A DNA stretch of 54,796 bases from Verrucomicrobiia bacterium (lineage in GTDB: Bacteria; Verrucomicrobiota; Verrucomicrobiia; Limisphaerales; UBA9464), in contig JAHCBB010000032.1 in NCBI GenBank assembly GCA_019634635.1, forward strand, positions 1 through 54,796, written 5' to 3'. This document shows, in pieces, positions 24,528 to 34,400 of this stretch (its first letter is position 1; each line of letters opens with the position of its first letter). Under the pieces are notes generated by a model. That model made no database searches and was not told where the DNA came from. It saw nothing but the letters and a program-made list of their open reading frames with translations. Both the position numbers and the translations under genes were made by a program.

Positions 24528-26783
24528 ATGCGATGGCTTCTGGGTCTTTGTGCGATCGCCGGCACGGTGCTGGCCACTCCGGTGGATGAATTTCTCAATG
24601 CGGCCCGTGCGCGTCATGGCGACGCCGGAGTCCGGGCGGCCCAGTTCCTCGTGGACCACATGCCTCCGGGCGACCGGGAATCCCTTACGGCAGCGTTCCT
24701 CACCGAGAACCTGGACCTTGCATTCCAGGCGCGGCACGAGTTCCCGTGGGCCTCTACCGTCCCGGAGGACCTCTTTCTCAACGATGTGCTGCCCTACGCA
24801 GTCTTCAACGAACCACGGGACCCATGGCGTCCGCAGCTCATGGCTCTCACCCGCGAGCTGGTGCAGGGCTCAAAGACGGCCATCGAGGCGGCCCAGGCCT
24901 TGAATCGGCAGCTTTTTGACCGGATTCAGGTGCACTATCACACCGGTCGCAAACGTCCGCACCAGAGCCTGCGCGAGTCCATGGAACTCGGGAAGGCGAC
25001 CTGCACCGGACTCTCCATCATCCTGGTGGAGGCGTGCCGTTCCGTGGGCATTCCCGCACGCGCCGTGGGCACGCCGCTCTGGGCCAACGGTCGCGGCAAC
25101 CACACCTGGGTGGAAATCTGGTACGGCGACTGGCAGTTCACCGGCGCGGATGAATATGACGCGGCCGGATTGAACCGCGGCTGGTTTGTGGGCGATGCCG
25201 CCGAGGCGATTGCCGGCCAGCCACGCCACGCGATCTACGCCACGTCCTGGAAGCGGCAGGGCCTGACATTCCCCATGGTCTGGTCGCGTGGCAACGAGTC
25301 GGTCGCCGCGGTCAATGTCACGGAACGCTACGCCGCGTCCCGCCAGCCTCCGGCGCCGGCCGCCCGTCTTGGCGTACGCCTCTGGGACCGTCCGGGCGGG
25401 GAGCGGATCGCCGCAAAGGTGTGCGTTTTGGACGGTGTCCGCCGCAGCTGCGCACTGGATTCCACGCGATCCGGCACCGCAGATCTCAACGACATGCCGC
25501 GCTTTCATCTCCAGCCGGGAGACCAGGGCTGGCTGCGCTTCACGGTCGGAGAGGAGGCGCGCGAGATGCCGTTCGGTCCGCTACCGGAGGGGAACCCAAC
25601 GGTGGATGCCATCTGGCCTGACCTCATGCCGGCCACCGCCGCTGTGGATGCGGCCCGCACCTGGCTGGAGCGTCCGGTGGGGTCCCGTCCCGCGAATGCG
25701 CCCGAGCTGGACCTGCCCCTGACGAAGGTCGAAGCGGAGCGGGTGACCTCTCTGGTGGCCACAGACCTCCTGAGCCGGCTGGCGGTGGAACGTCGGGAGG
25801 AGGTGGAGCAGCGGCGGTTCACCTTTGGGGATCAGACGCTGCGCTGGACGGAACACACCTTTGGCGACGCCCCCGCCGGCGGGCGCAGCCTTTGGATTTC
25901 CCTGCATGGGGGTGGCAACGCACCCCCCGAGGTGAACGACCGCCAGTGGCAAAATCAGGGTCGCCTCTATGAACCCGCCGAAGGCATCTATGTGGCGCCC
26001 CGGGCCCCGACCGACACCTGGAATCTCTGGCATGAGTCTCACATTGACCCGTTGTTTCAGAGGCTCATTGACAACTATGTCGCCGTACGCGGGGTGGATC
26101 CCAATCGCGTTTATCTCATGGGTTACTCGGCGGGTGGCGACGGGGTATGGCAACTCGCCCCCCGCATGGCCGACCGTTTTGCCGCGGCCGCGATGATGGC
26201 CGGCCATCCCAACGAGGCCTCGCTCCTGGGGCTCCGCAACCTGCCGTTTGCCCTCTTCATGGGCGCCGAGGACCGGGCCTACAACCGCAACCAGGTCGCC
26301 CGGGATCGCGCGGCGGAGCTCGACCGCCTCCAGCAGGAGGATCCGGCCGGGTATGTGCACCTGACCCGGATCTATGAGGGGCTTGGGCACTGGATGCAGA
26401 AAAGGGATGCCGAGGCGCTCCCCTGGATGGCGGCCCACCAGCGACAGCCCTGGCCGCGGCGCATTGTCTGGTTTCAGGACGACGTGGTGCACCGGCGTTT
26501 CTACTGGCTGCAGGTCGCCGCCGATGCCCCGGTGAGCGCCGGCCACAAGATCGTCGCCGTCTTGGACGGACAGACGGTGCGTCTGGAGGGGGATGTGCCG
26601 GACGGCATCCGCCTCCGGCTGTCGGACCGTTTGCTCGACCTTGATCAGCCGGTCCATGTCTGGATCAACGGACAGGAGCGGTTTTCAGGGACCGTGCCGC
26701 GCACGACGTCGGCGATCGTCGCCTCACTTGCCGAGCGGGCGGATACGGCCTCGGCGTCCACGGCCTCCCTCCCCCTGCCCTGA
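24528..26783 (+). CDS. exported transglutaminase-like / alpha-beta hydrolase fusion
   Basis: 751 aa from ATG 24528, which starts the signal peptide (MRWLLGLCAIAGTVLATP) and has GGAG 11 nt upstream; the ATG at 24441 overlapping the GH31 stop is an alternative. Residues ~100-215 form a transglutaminase-like domain with a complete triad: Cys159 (GKATCTGLS), His192 (GNHTWVEIW) and Asp208 (TGADEYD). A linker beta region follows. From ~430 comes an esterase/PHB-depolymerase-like alpha/beta hydrolase (LHGGGNAPPE oxyanion loop, Ser534 in GYSAGGDG, late His in GLGHWMQKR). A C-terminal beta domain closes the protein. It could cleave or modify cross-linked peptide or ester substrates outside the cell (inference). 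Confidence 0.85.
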   Translation: MRWLLGLCAIAGTVLATPVDEFLNAARARHGDAGVRAAQFLVDHMPPGDRESLTAAFLTENLDLAFQARHEFPWASTVPEDLFLNDVLPYAVFNEPRDPWRPQLMALTRELVQGSKTAIEAAQALNRQLFDRIQVHYHTGRKRPHQSLRESMELGKATCTGLSIILVEACRSVGIPARAVGTPLWANGRGNHTWVEIWYGDWQFTGADEYDAAGLNRGWFVGDAAEAIAGQPRHAIYATSWKRQGLTFPMVWSRGNESVAAVNVTERYAASRQPPAPAARLGVRLWDRPGGERIAAKVCVLDGVRRSCALDSTRSGTADLNDMPRFHLQPGDQGWLRFTVGEEAREMPFGPLPEGNPTVDAIWPDLMPATAAVDAARTWLERPVGSRPANAPELDLPLTKVEAERVTSLVATDLLSRLAVERREEVEQRRFTFGDQTLRWTEHTFGDAPAGGRSLWISLHGGGNAPPEVNDRQWQNQGRLYEPAEGIYVAPRAPTDTWNLWHESHIDPLFQRLIDNYVAVRGVDPNRVYLMGYSAGGDGVWQLAPRMADRFAAAAMMAGHPNEASLLGLRNLPFALFMGAEDRAYNRNQVARDRAAELDRLQQEDPAGYVHLTRIYEGLGHWMQKRDAEALPWMAAHQRQPWPRRIVWFQDDVVHRRFYWLQVAADAPVSAGHKIVAVLDGQTVRLEGDVPDGIRLRLSDRLLDLDQPVHVWINGQERFSGTVPRTTSAIVASLAERADTASASTASLPLP

Positions 26784-26814
26784 CGCGGGCCCCCGGTGCG
26801 CACGGCCCATGGAG

Positions 26815-26837
26815 CACGGCGGCCCTCCGCCGTTTTC
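26815..26837 (+). terminator. Rho-independent terminator after the transglutaminase-hydrolase gene
   Basis: Perfect 7-bp stem ACGGCGG / CCGCCGT with loop CCCT, followed directly by TTTTC, 32 bp after the stop codon. A second hairpin (GAATCCTC-GCT-GAGGATTC, 26862-26880) lies just downstream without a T run. Confidence 0.6.
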
Positions 26838-27000
26838 GGTGCAGGCCGACGTGCAACCGGCGAATCCTCGCTGAGGATTCAATGTTTCGGATCGGACCCA
26901 TTCAGGCTCTCCACGATCATCGAGCCCGCGGATGCCTGTTAAATTCTCAACTGCAAATCTACAGTTGAAAACCAAAGGCTTCGTGACCATCTTCCAGGAC

Positions 27001-30000
27001 GTGACCAAACTCCGATGCGGAATCCGCCGGGCGGTCCGCGCCCATCCGCCCACAAGGCGATCGCCGCTCCCGTCGGTCGCGGCCGCCTTCCTGGCCGGAA
27101 TTGCTGGCGTGGCGCCGCTGATTGGTGGCGGGCTGGTACCCGTGACGCTGGGTCTTCAGCCGCGGGCCGGCCTGACGGCGCCCGACGGCGTGTCGGGGAG
27201 CCCGATCTTCGCCCGGGATGGGCGCTATGTGTTCTTCGTCAGCGATGCCCGGAATCTGGTGACCAACGCGCTTGAAAACTGGGGTTTGAACCTCTACCGG
27301 TGGGACCGGGAATCAAGGACAACGGAACTGGTAAGCACAGGAATGGGGTCGTATCCCCTGGGGACCACGGTGGCCTATTCCGTATCGGCGGATGGAGAGC
27401 GGGCGGTCTTTTCCGGCCAGGCAACGATCTTCATGGCGCCACCGGAGGGCAATATTTTCCTCCGGGACATCGCGGCTGGAACCACCACCCTCATTTCCAG
27501 GCGACATTGGGAGGCGGGACCTGTTCCTGCGGATGGCCCCTCATGGAACGCTTCGTTGTCGGCGGATGGCCTGAATGTCGTTTTCAACTCCCTGGCCACG
27601 GACCTGGTGGCCTGGAGCGGAAGCGGGAACCAATCCTTGGTGATCAGTTACGCCATCGAGACCGGTGATTCCCGGGCGCTTGCTGCGGACCCGTCGAGCG
27701 ATTCTCCCGTGGAGCATCAGGTCAGCCGGGATGCGGAGGTCGTCGTCTTTCGGAACCCCGCGTCCCAATATTTCCCCGGAGGCAATGGGTGGACCTCCCT
27801 GATGGTCTGGCGTCGCCGCGATGCGACCTATACCCGGGTGGGATTGTCCGAGCCTCCCTCGGAAGAAATGAGCGCTGTGTGGCATCCGCTGGATTTCTCT
27901 CTGAGCGCGGATGGGCGCCGTCTGGCCTTCCACCTGGATTTCCGAGGAGGCCCCAACCGGCGCGGCATCTGGATTTACGACGTCGAAACGGCGACCGCAG
28001 AACGCATCTTGCCTGAACAGCCGTTGAGGCAATTTGACCAGATCGCATGGAGTGACGACGGGAGACGCCTCGTGGTCCTGGAGAGACGACCCGGAATCGA
28101 GTTCCAAAGCGAGGTCCACATCTGGACCGAGTTGTCAGGCGTCCGCCCCTTGTCCGGATGGATTGAGCCCCCGGCGTCGCCGCCTCCGGATCCGACATCC
28201 ATCTCGCGCTGCGAACCCAGCCCTGACGGGCGCTTTCTGGTGTTCCGCACGGCAGAAGCGATCCCGGTGGCCGGGGCTCCCGGAGATGGGAGGCAAGCGT
28301 GCTACCTGAGGGAACTGGCAACGGGGAGCACACGGCGCCTGGCCGTGGAGCCAATGGGCGTTGAGCCCGCGTTTTCTGCGGATGGGCGGTGGCTCGCCTT
28401 CCAGTCCTCTGAACGTCGTGATTCCCTCGACGACAATGGGACCTCGGATGTGTTCATCCTGGAGCTTCCTGACGGGACTCCGGAACGGGTATCGGTGGGA
28501 CTGGAATCGGGGTCGTTTGCGACCGGGGACGGGAACAGTTGGGTGGATGGGGGCCTCAGCGACGATGGACGGTGGATCGCGTTCAGCAGCCGGGCGAGCA
28601 ACCTGGTGCCCAACGACGCCAATGGCCGGCAGGACGTGTTTGTCCATGACCGGCTCCTGCAAACCAACCTGCTGGTGAGCGTCAATCGGGAGGGATGGAG
28701 TGCGGCGACGGGCGCCCGCTGGGGGCGCCTCTCGGGGGATGGCCGGTCGGTCCTGTTCCTGAGCGATTCTCCCGATATTGTCCAGGGGGTCACCAACCGG
28801 TCTCCCAACGTTTTCCTCCGGGACCTTCCGACGGGAACGACCCGGCTGGTGTCGGTGGATCCGGTCAGCGCCGCCGCCATGGGATTGAAGCCGTTGAATG
28901 CGTGGGTTGCCGCGGACGGCCGCCGGGTCATGATGGAGTTCGACGCCGAGTTCCCGGGCCTTCCAAAGCTGTTGGTGTGGGATCGCGGGATTTCGGCGAC
29001 CCGCGACGTGCTTCAGGGTCTTACCAACACCTTCGGCTTTCCGCGTGTTCATCATCCGGGATCCGCCCGCTTTGATCGCAATGCCACCGTCGTGGCGTTC
29101 AGCAGCGGCTTCGAGCAGGAGGGCATTGTGGAAATCAGGGACCTGGCTTCCGGATCCCTGACCCGGGTTCCGGTCCAAACCGACAGTCGCGTGGTGGACC
29201 TGTCGCCCGATGGACGTTGGCTCCTGACACGCTTCGGCCCCACCGAGAAGTATGATCCAGCCCGGGAGGTCTGGGAGAGCACGCCCATCACCTACGCGCT
29301 GTTCGACCGCATCCTTGGCCGTGCAATGCCGCTGGAAATCCCTTCGGTCCTGGCGACGTCCATCCCCCGGTTTGCCGGGGACAGCCATCATCTGCTCCTG
29401 GTAGGGCGGGAATTGCATGGGGGGAACACCGCCGCCGAACGCCAGATGTTTCTTTACTCCCTCGACCGGGGGACTGTCGTCCGTGCGGGCTCAGAACTTG
29501 GAGACGGCGCTCCGGCGTTCGATTTTTCCAAAGCACAACTGACCCCGGACATGCGCTGGATGATCTTCACGTCCATGGCAGCCGGCTCCGATGGACTGGA
29601 TCTTAATGAGACCTCGGATGTGTTTGTCCATGACCGGTACTCGGGCGTGACCCGGCTGGTGTCGGCGGCGGCCGACGGACGGGCGGGCGACGGCCCCAGC
29701 GTTGGGGGGCGCCTCAGTGCCGACGGCCGCTTCTTCGCGCTCGCAACGTTTGCCGGAAATCTGCTTCCAGGCGATGACTCCAGGTATTCCGACGTGGCAT
29801 GGAGCGCGGTCGAGCTCGTTGCCCCCGTGGATTCCGACCAGGATGGATTGCCCGACGTCTGGGAGCAGGACTACTTCGGTTCCCTGGCCGAGGATGCGGA
29901 CGGTGACCCGGACGGCGACGGACATGGCAACCTTGAGGAATATCTTTCGCGGACCATTCCCTCCGACAGCAAATCAAGACTGGTCGTGGCCGGAACGCGG

Positions 30001-30198
30001 GTCATCGCCGGCCTGCTGGAGATTTCCTGGGAGGGACGCGCCGGAGTTTCCTACCAGGTCGAGCGCACCGAGTCCCTGGGTGCGGGGACCTTCTGGACAC
30101 GGCTGGGGGAGCCGATTCCCGGTTACGAGGGTCTGGTGCACCAGGAAATCACCAGGACGGCGGCGTCCGCCTACTACCGGATCACGGCCACGCCCTGA
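27001..30198 (+). CDS. TolB/WD40-like propeller protein with Ca-binding type-3 repeats
   Basis: A large exported protein (1065 aa from GTG 27001; an ATG at 26932 is also in frame but its first codons span a hairpin at 26947-26968). A hydrophobic segment (VAAAFLAGIAGVAPLIGGGL) is the likely signal. The body is a long series of propeller blades with SADG/SDDG turns (FARDGRYVFFVS, SLSADGLNVVF, AFSADGRWLAFQS, LSDDGRWIAFSS, RLSADGRFFALA), often paired with DVFVHDR segments. Near the C-terminus DSDQDGLPDVWEQDYFG and DADGDPDGDGHGN form thrombospondin-3-like Ca sites. The end is the verrucomicrobial terminal domain (YQVERTESL ... YYRITATP). No enzymatic motif is seen. Confidence 0.82.
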   Translation: MTKLRCGIRRAVRAHPPTRRSPLPSVAAAFLAGIAGVAPLIGGGLVPVTLGLQPRAGLTAPDGVSGSPIFARDGRYVFFVSDARNLVTNALENWGLNLYRWDRESRTTELVSTGMGSYPLGTTVAYSVSADGERAVFSGQATIFMAPPEGNIFLRDIAAGTTTLISRRHWEAGPVPADGPSWNASLSADGLNVVFNSLATDLVAWSGSGNQSLVISYAIETGDSRALAADPSSDSPVEHQVSRDAEVVVFRNPASQYFPGGNGWTSLMVWRRRDATYTRVGLSEPPSEEMSAVWHPLDFSLSADGRRLAFHLDFRGGPNRRGIWIYDVETATAERILPEQPLRQFDQIAWSDDGRRLVVLERRPGIEFQSEVHIWTELSGVRPLSGWIEPPASPPPDPTSISRCEPSPDGRFLVFRTAEAIPVAGAPGDGRQACYLRELATGSTRRLAVEPMGVEPAFSADGRWLAFQSSERRDSLDDNGTSDVFILELPDGTPERVSVGLESGSFATGDGNSWVDGGLSDDGRWIAFSSRASNLVPNDANGRQDVFVHDRLLQTNLLVSVNREGWSAATGARWGRLSGDGRSVLFLSDSPDIVQGVTNRSPNVFLRDLPTGTTRLVSVDPVSAAAMGLKPLNAWVAADGRRVMMEFDAEFPGLPKLLVWDRGISATRDVLQGLTNTFGFPRVHHPGSARFDRNATVVAFSSGFEQEGIVEIRDLASGSLTRVPVQTDSRVVDLSPDGRWLLTRFGPTEKYDPAREVWESTPITYALFDRILGRAMPLEIPSVLATSIPRFAGDSHHLLLVGRELHGGNTAAERQMFLYSLDRGTVVRAGSELGDGAPAFDFSKAQLTPDMRWMIFTSMAAGSDGLDLNETSDVFVHDRYSGVTRLVSAAADGRAGDGPSVGGRLSADGRFFALATFAGNLLPGDDSRYSDVAWSAVELVAPVDSDQDGLPDVWEQDYFGSLAEDADGDPDGDGHGNLEEYLSRTIPSDSKSRLVVAGTRVIAGLLEISWEGRAGVSYQVERTESLGAGTFWTRLGEPIPGYEGLVHQEITRTAASAYYRITATP

Positions 30199-30466
30199 AT
30201 CCGGGGCGGAAACCGGGAAGTGCTCCTGGATGGCGCTTGATTCAGGCCTGATGGGAAGTACGTGGACCCCAGCCCCGGTTTCCGCGCACTTGCCGCGGGT
30301 GCCCCTGCGGCCGGCCCGTCGCCGTGAACGGGCTGCTGGAACCGGTGAACGTCACGGACCCCAATGCCGATGCGTACCTTGCGTTTGATCCGGCGCTGCC
30401 GGGACTTGGGAAGCCTGCTCCCGCCCGGGCGGTGGAACAATTCATCAATCCGCCTCCCGACGGCTG

Positions 30467-31384
30467 TCAACCGATCAGGGTCCCGCACTGCTGGCAGTGG
30501 CGCGCCCGGATGTCGTGGTCGTCCCAACCACACTCCCTGCAGGTCAGACGACGGCGCCGCGCGCGGGCCATCTCCCGCCCAAGCTCCGCGGTCACCACTC
30601 CGGTGGGAACGGCCAGGATGGCGAATCCGGTGAGCATGACGATCGAGGCCATCATTTTGCCCGGGACGGTGATCGGGGATACATCCCCGTAGCCCACCGT
30701 GGTGATGGTGACGATGGCCCAGTAGATCGCCTGGGGGATGTTGCTGAAGCCGGGGTTCGCATTGTGCTCGAGAAGGTACATTACGGTGCCCTCCACGCAG
30801 ACCAGCATCATCACGCTGATCAGGAAGATCGAAATTTTTGCCCGGCTCGCCAGGATCGCATTGGTCAGCACGCCAGCCTCTCCGAGGTAATGCGCCATTT
30901 TGAGGATCCGGAACATCCGCAGCAGGCGCACGACACGGAGCACCATCAAATAGTGGGTGTCGGGGACGAACAGTTCGAGGTACGACGGCAGAAACGCCAC
31001 GAGATCCACGATCCCGAAAAAGCTGCGCGCGTACCGCCACGGTCTGCGGACCACCCAAAGCCGCAGGAGGTATTCGACTGTGAAGGCGAAGGTGAAGGCC
31101 CACTCCGTGATCCAGAAAAAGCCCGGATGGGCCAGACGCAGTGCCTCGACGCTGTCCAGCACCACCACCAGGACGCTGAGGAAGATCACCACCAGCAGTG
31201 CCACGTCGAAGTTTCGTCCGGCGCTGGTGTCGGAAAGGAAGATGATCCGCCAGAGCCGCTCCCGTACAGGGCCGAACGCCGGCCCGGTCCCCGGAGGCTC
31301 GGCCGCAGGTTGGGGTTCGAAGCGGGATCCGGAATTCACGTCCGCAAGAATCTCACGACGGCCGGAATCCTTCCACCTCCGCAT
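30467..31384 (-). CDS. voltage-gated K+ channel (ion transporter) with C-terminal zinc ribbon
   Basis: A 305-aa six-helix channel subunit. S1 is VALLVVIFLSVLVVVLDSVE; S4 is the charged helix LRVVRLLRMFRILKM; S5 is ISIFLISVMMLVCVEG; the pore has the K+ selectivity filter TTVGYGD; S6 is ASIVMLTGFAILAVPTGVV. After S6 a basic linker (REMARARRRR) leads to a zinc-ribbon-like knuckle pair, CRECG ... CQQCG, at the very end. It therefore resembles Kv-type channels such as KvAP in topology. A tail with paired CxxC motifs is found in some bacterial ion transporter proteins; its role here may be assembly or metal/redox sensing (inference). Confidence 0.92.
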   Translation of the reverse strand: MRRWKDSGRREILADVNSGSRFEPQPAAEPPGTGPAFGPVRERLWRIIFLSDTSAGRNFDVALLVVIFLSVLVVVLDSVEALRLAHPGFFWITEWAFTFAFTVEYLLRLWVVRRPWRYARSFFGIVDLVAFLPSYLELFVPDTHYLMVLRVVRLLRMFRILKMAHYLGEAGVLTNAILASRAKISIFLISVMMLVCVEGTVMYLLEHNANPGFSNIPQAIYWAIVTITTVGYGDVSPITVPGKMMASIVMLTGFAILAVPTGVVTAELGREMARARRRRLTCRECGWDDHDIRARHCQQCGTLIG

Positions 31385-31455
31385 CCAGCCTCCCCCACGA
31401 CATCCCGCCCGCCTTTCGATTGTCTTCGCGACCAGGCGCCGCCAGTCTCGTCGGT

Positions 31456-34400
31456 ATGATCTTGCGGGCGCCCCTCTTCATCCTGGCCGCGGTGGCCATC
31501 TGGCTCCCGCCGGCCTCCCCAGCCGTGGCGGCGGCCCCGTTCACCCTCCATACCCGGTCGCAGGTCCGCGACACCGCCGACACCGACCAGTGGCGTGAAG
31601 TCCGGCAGACAGCGGCATGGGTTCCCGCTCGGACGGCCGTGGTCGTCTGCGACATGTGGGACCGGCATCACTGCCCAGATGCCACCGAACGGGTTGGCGA
31701 GATGGCCCCGCGGATGAATGAGGTCCTCTGCACCGCCCGGGACCTCGGCATCCTCATCATCCACTGCCCCAGCGACACGATGGCCTTTTACGAGGACCAT
31801 CCCGGTCGCCAAATCGCCCGAGCGGCACCCAAAGTCGAGCCGGTGGTGCCCCTGCAGGGATGGTGCTCGATCCAGCCGGAACGCGAGCCGCCACTCCCCA
31901 TTGATGACTCGGACGGCGGATGCGATGGCTGCCCGGAGTGTCCCGGATACGGGGCGTGGACACGCCAGCATCCGGCGCTGGAAATCCACGAGGGCGACGC
32001 GATCACCGATTCGCATGAAGCCTACCACCTGATGCGCCAGCGCGGCATCACCAACGTCATCGTGATGGGCGTCCACATCAACATGTGCGTGCTGGGTCGC
32101 CCCTTTGGAATCCGCCAGCTCGTTGCCCAGGGGCTGAACGTGGTCCTGATGCGGGATCTCACCGACTCAATGTACCATCACAGGATGCCGCCCCATGTCT
32201 CCCATTTCCGCGGCACGGAGCTCGTGGTCGAACATGTCGAGCGATACTGGTGCCCCACCATCACCAGCTCCGGGTTTCTCGGCGGAGAGCCGTTCCGATT
32301 TCGCGGAGATGTCCCGCGCCGGATCGTGATGGTCGTCGGGGAAAACGAGTACCGGACCTGGGAAACCCTGCCGGAGTTTGCGCGGACGGAGTTGGAATGG
32401 CGCGGTCTGCAGGTCTCTTGGGTCCTCGCCTCATCCCGGGAGGGAGACGGGGATTTCCAGGACGTGGAGCGAATCGAGGATGCCGATCTCCTGGTGGTCA
32501 GCGTGCGACGGCGTCCGATGCCCCGTCGGATGCGGGAGCTTCTCCAAGCGCATCTGGGCGCCGGAAAACCATTGGTGGGCCTGCGGACCTCGAGTCATGC
32601 CTTTGCCCCCGAAGGTTCGCCGGCAGCCGCCGATGCGGTCCGCTGGCCGGCGTTTGATGTCGAAGTCCTGGGTGCCCGGTACACCGGTCATCATGGAAAC
32701 AAGCCCCCGGAGGCGCCGAACACGCTGGTGGCCGCGATGGCCGGTCATCTCCAGCACCCGGTGCTCACCGGAGTGCCCCAAGGCCCCTTCCCGGTGACCT
32801 CGCATCTCTACCAGTACACCGGGATCGCCCCGACCGTCACCGTGTTGCTCCAGGGGCGGATTGAGGGACGCGCGGTCACCGAGCCGGTGGCCTGGGTGAA
32901 CGCGGCGGACGACCGGCGCGTGTTTTACACGTCCTTGGGGAATCCGGATGATTTTGAGCTGCCCGCGTTCCGCCGGCTCCTGCTAAACGGCATCCTGTGG
33001 TGCCTCCACGAGCCCGTGCCCCCCGCAAGCGCGGTCGTGGGTTTCCGGTCGTCTGCGGCGCCGCCAAATCCGGAAGTATCGCCGACGCCGCCCGGATCAC
33101 CTGCCCGCCCGGCGGCACCACCGCCGCCCCCACCCCCCACAGATCTCCCGCAGGAAGCGGCCGGACCCGCCCTCGATCCGGCAGATTCCCTCCGGCAATT
33201 CCAGATCGCCGACGGGTTTCAGTGGGACCAGATTCTCGCCGAGCCGGAGATTGCCCAGCCGGTGTTTCTGAACTTCGACGAACGCGGCCGCCTGTGGGTC
33301 GTCGAATACCGCCAATATCCCCACCCCGCCGGCCTCACCATGGTCAGCCGCGACAGCGTATGGCGGGCGGTTTACGACCAGGTTCCGCCACCCCCGCCCC
33401 GCCATTTTCGAGGAGCGGACCGGATCAGCATCCATGAGGACACCAATGGGGACGGTCGTTTTGACCATCATCGCGTGTTCGTGGACGGGCTCAACATCGT
33501 CACCTCAGTCGAACGCGGCCGTGGAGGGGTGTGGGTCCTCAATCCGCCGTACCTGCTCTTCTATCCGGATGCCGACGGCGACGACGTGCCGGATGGGGAC
33601 CCGGAGGTTCGCTTGGCGGGTTTCGGCCTGGAGGACACCCACAGCGTGGCCAATTCGCTGAGGTGGGGTCCGGACGGCTGGCTGTACGGGGCGCAGGGCA
33701 GCACGGTCACCGCACACATCCAGGTGATGGGGGCCGACGGCAAACCCCGGAACGAGACCCCGATCTTTTCGCAGGGACAAAACATCTGGCGGTATCATCC
33801 GGAGCGCCGGGTGTATGAGGTCTTCGCCGAAGGGGGTGGCAATGCGTTCGGATGCGAACTGGACGACCAGGGGCGGGTCTTTTCCGGCCACAATGGTGGA
33901 GACACCCGTGGCTTCCACTATCAGCAGGGAGCCTACCTCCAGAAGGGATTTGAGAAGCACGGTCCCCTCTCCAACCCCCACGCCTTCGGCTACTTCCCCG
34001 CGATGCCGCACGGCAGCGTGCCCCGCTTCACCCACAACTTTGTCATCTACGGGCATGGCGCCTTGGAACCGGAGCACACCGGACGTCTCTTTGGCGTCGA
34101 GCCGCTCCAGGGACGGATCGTCGAGGCATCGCTCGAGCCGGACGGATCCTCCTTCCGCACACGCGACCTGTCGCATCCCGTGACCAGCACCGACCGCTGG
34201 TTTCGTCCGGTGGACATCAAGGCGGGCCCGGACGGCGCTCTCTATGTCTGCGACTGGTACGACCAGCAGGTGAATCACTACCGCAACCACGAAGGTCACC
34301 TGGATGCCTCCAACGGGCGCATCTACCGGCTGGGCTTGCGGGGTCGTCCGTCGGTGCTCCCGGCCGATCTGTCACGCCTCGGATCTGAGGCGCTGGTCGG

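Noticed and set aside
30199..30466. Short frames between the propeller gene and the K+ channel
   Set aside because: Frames on both strands looked faintly protein-like, but none has a start, domain or codon pattern strong enough to call.
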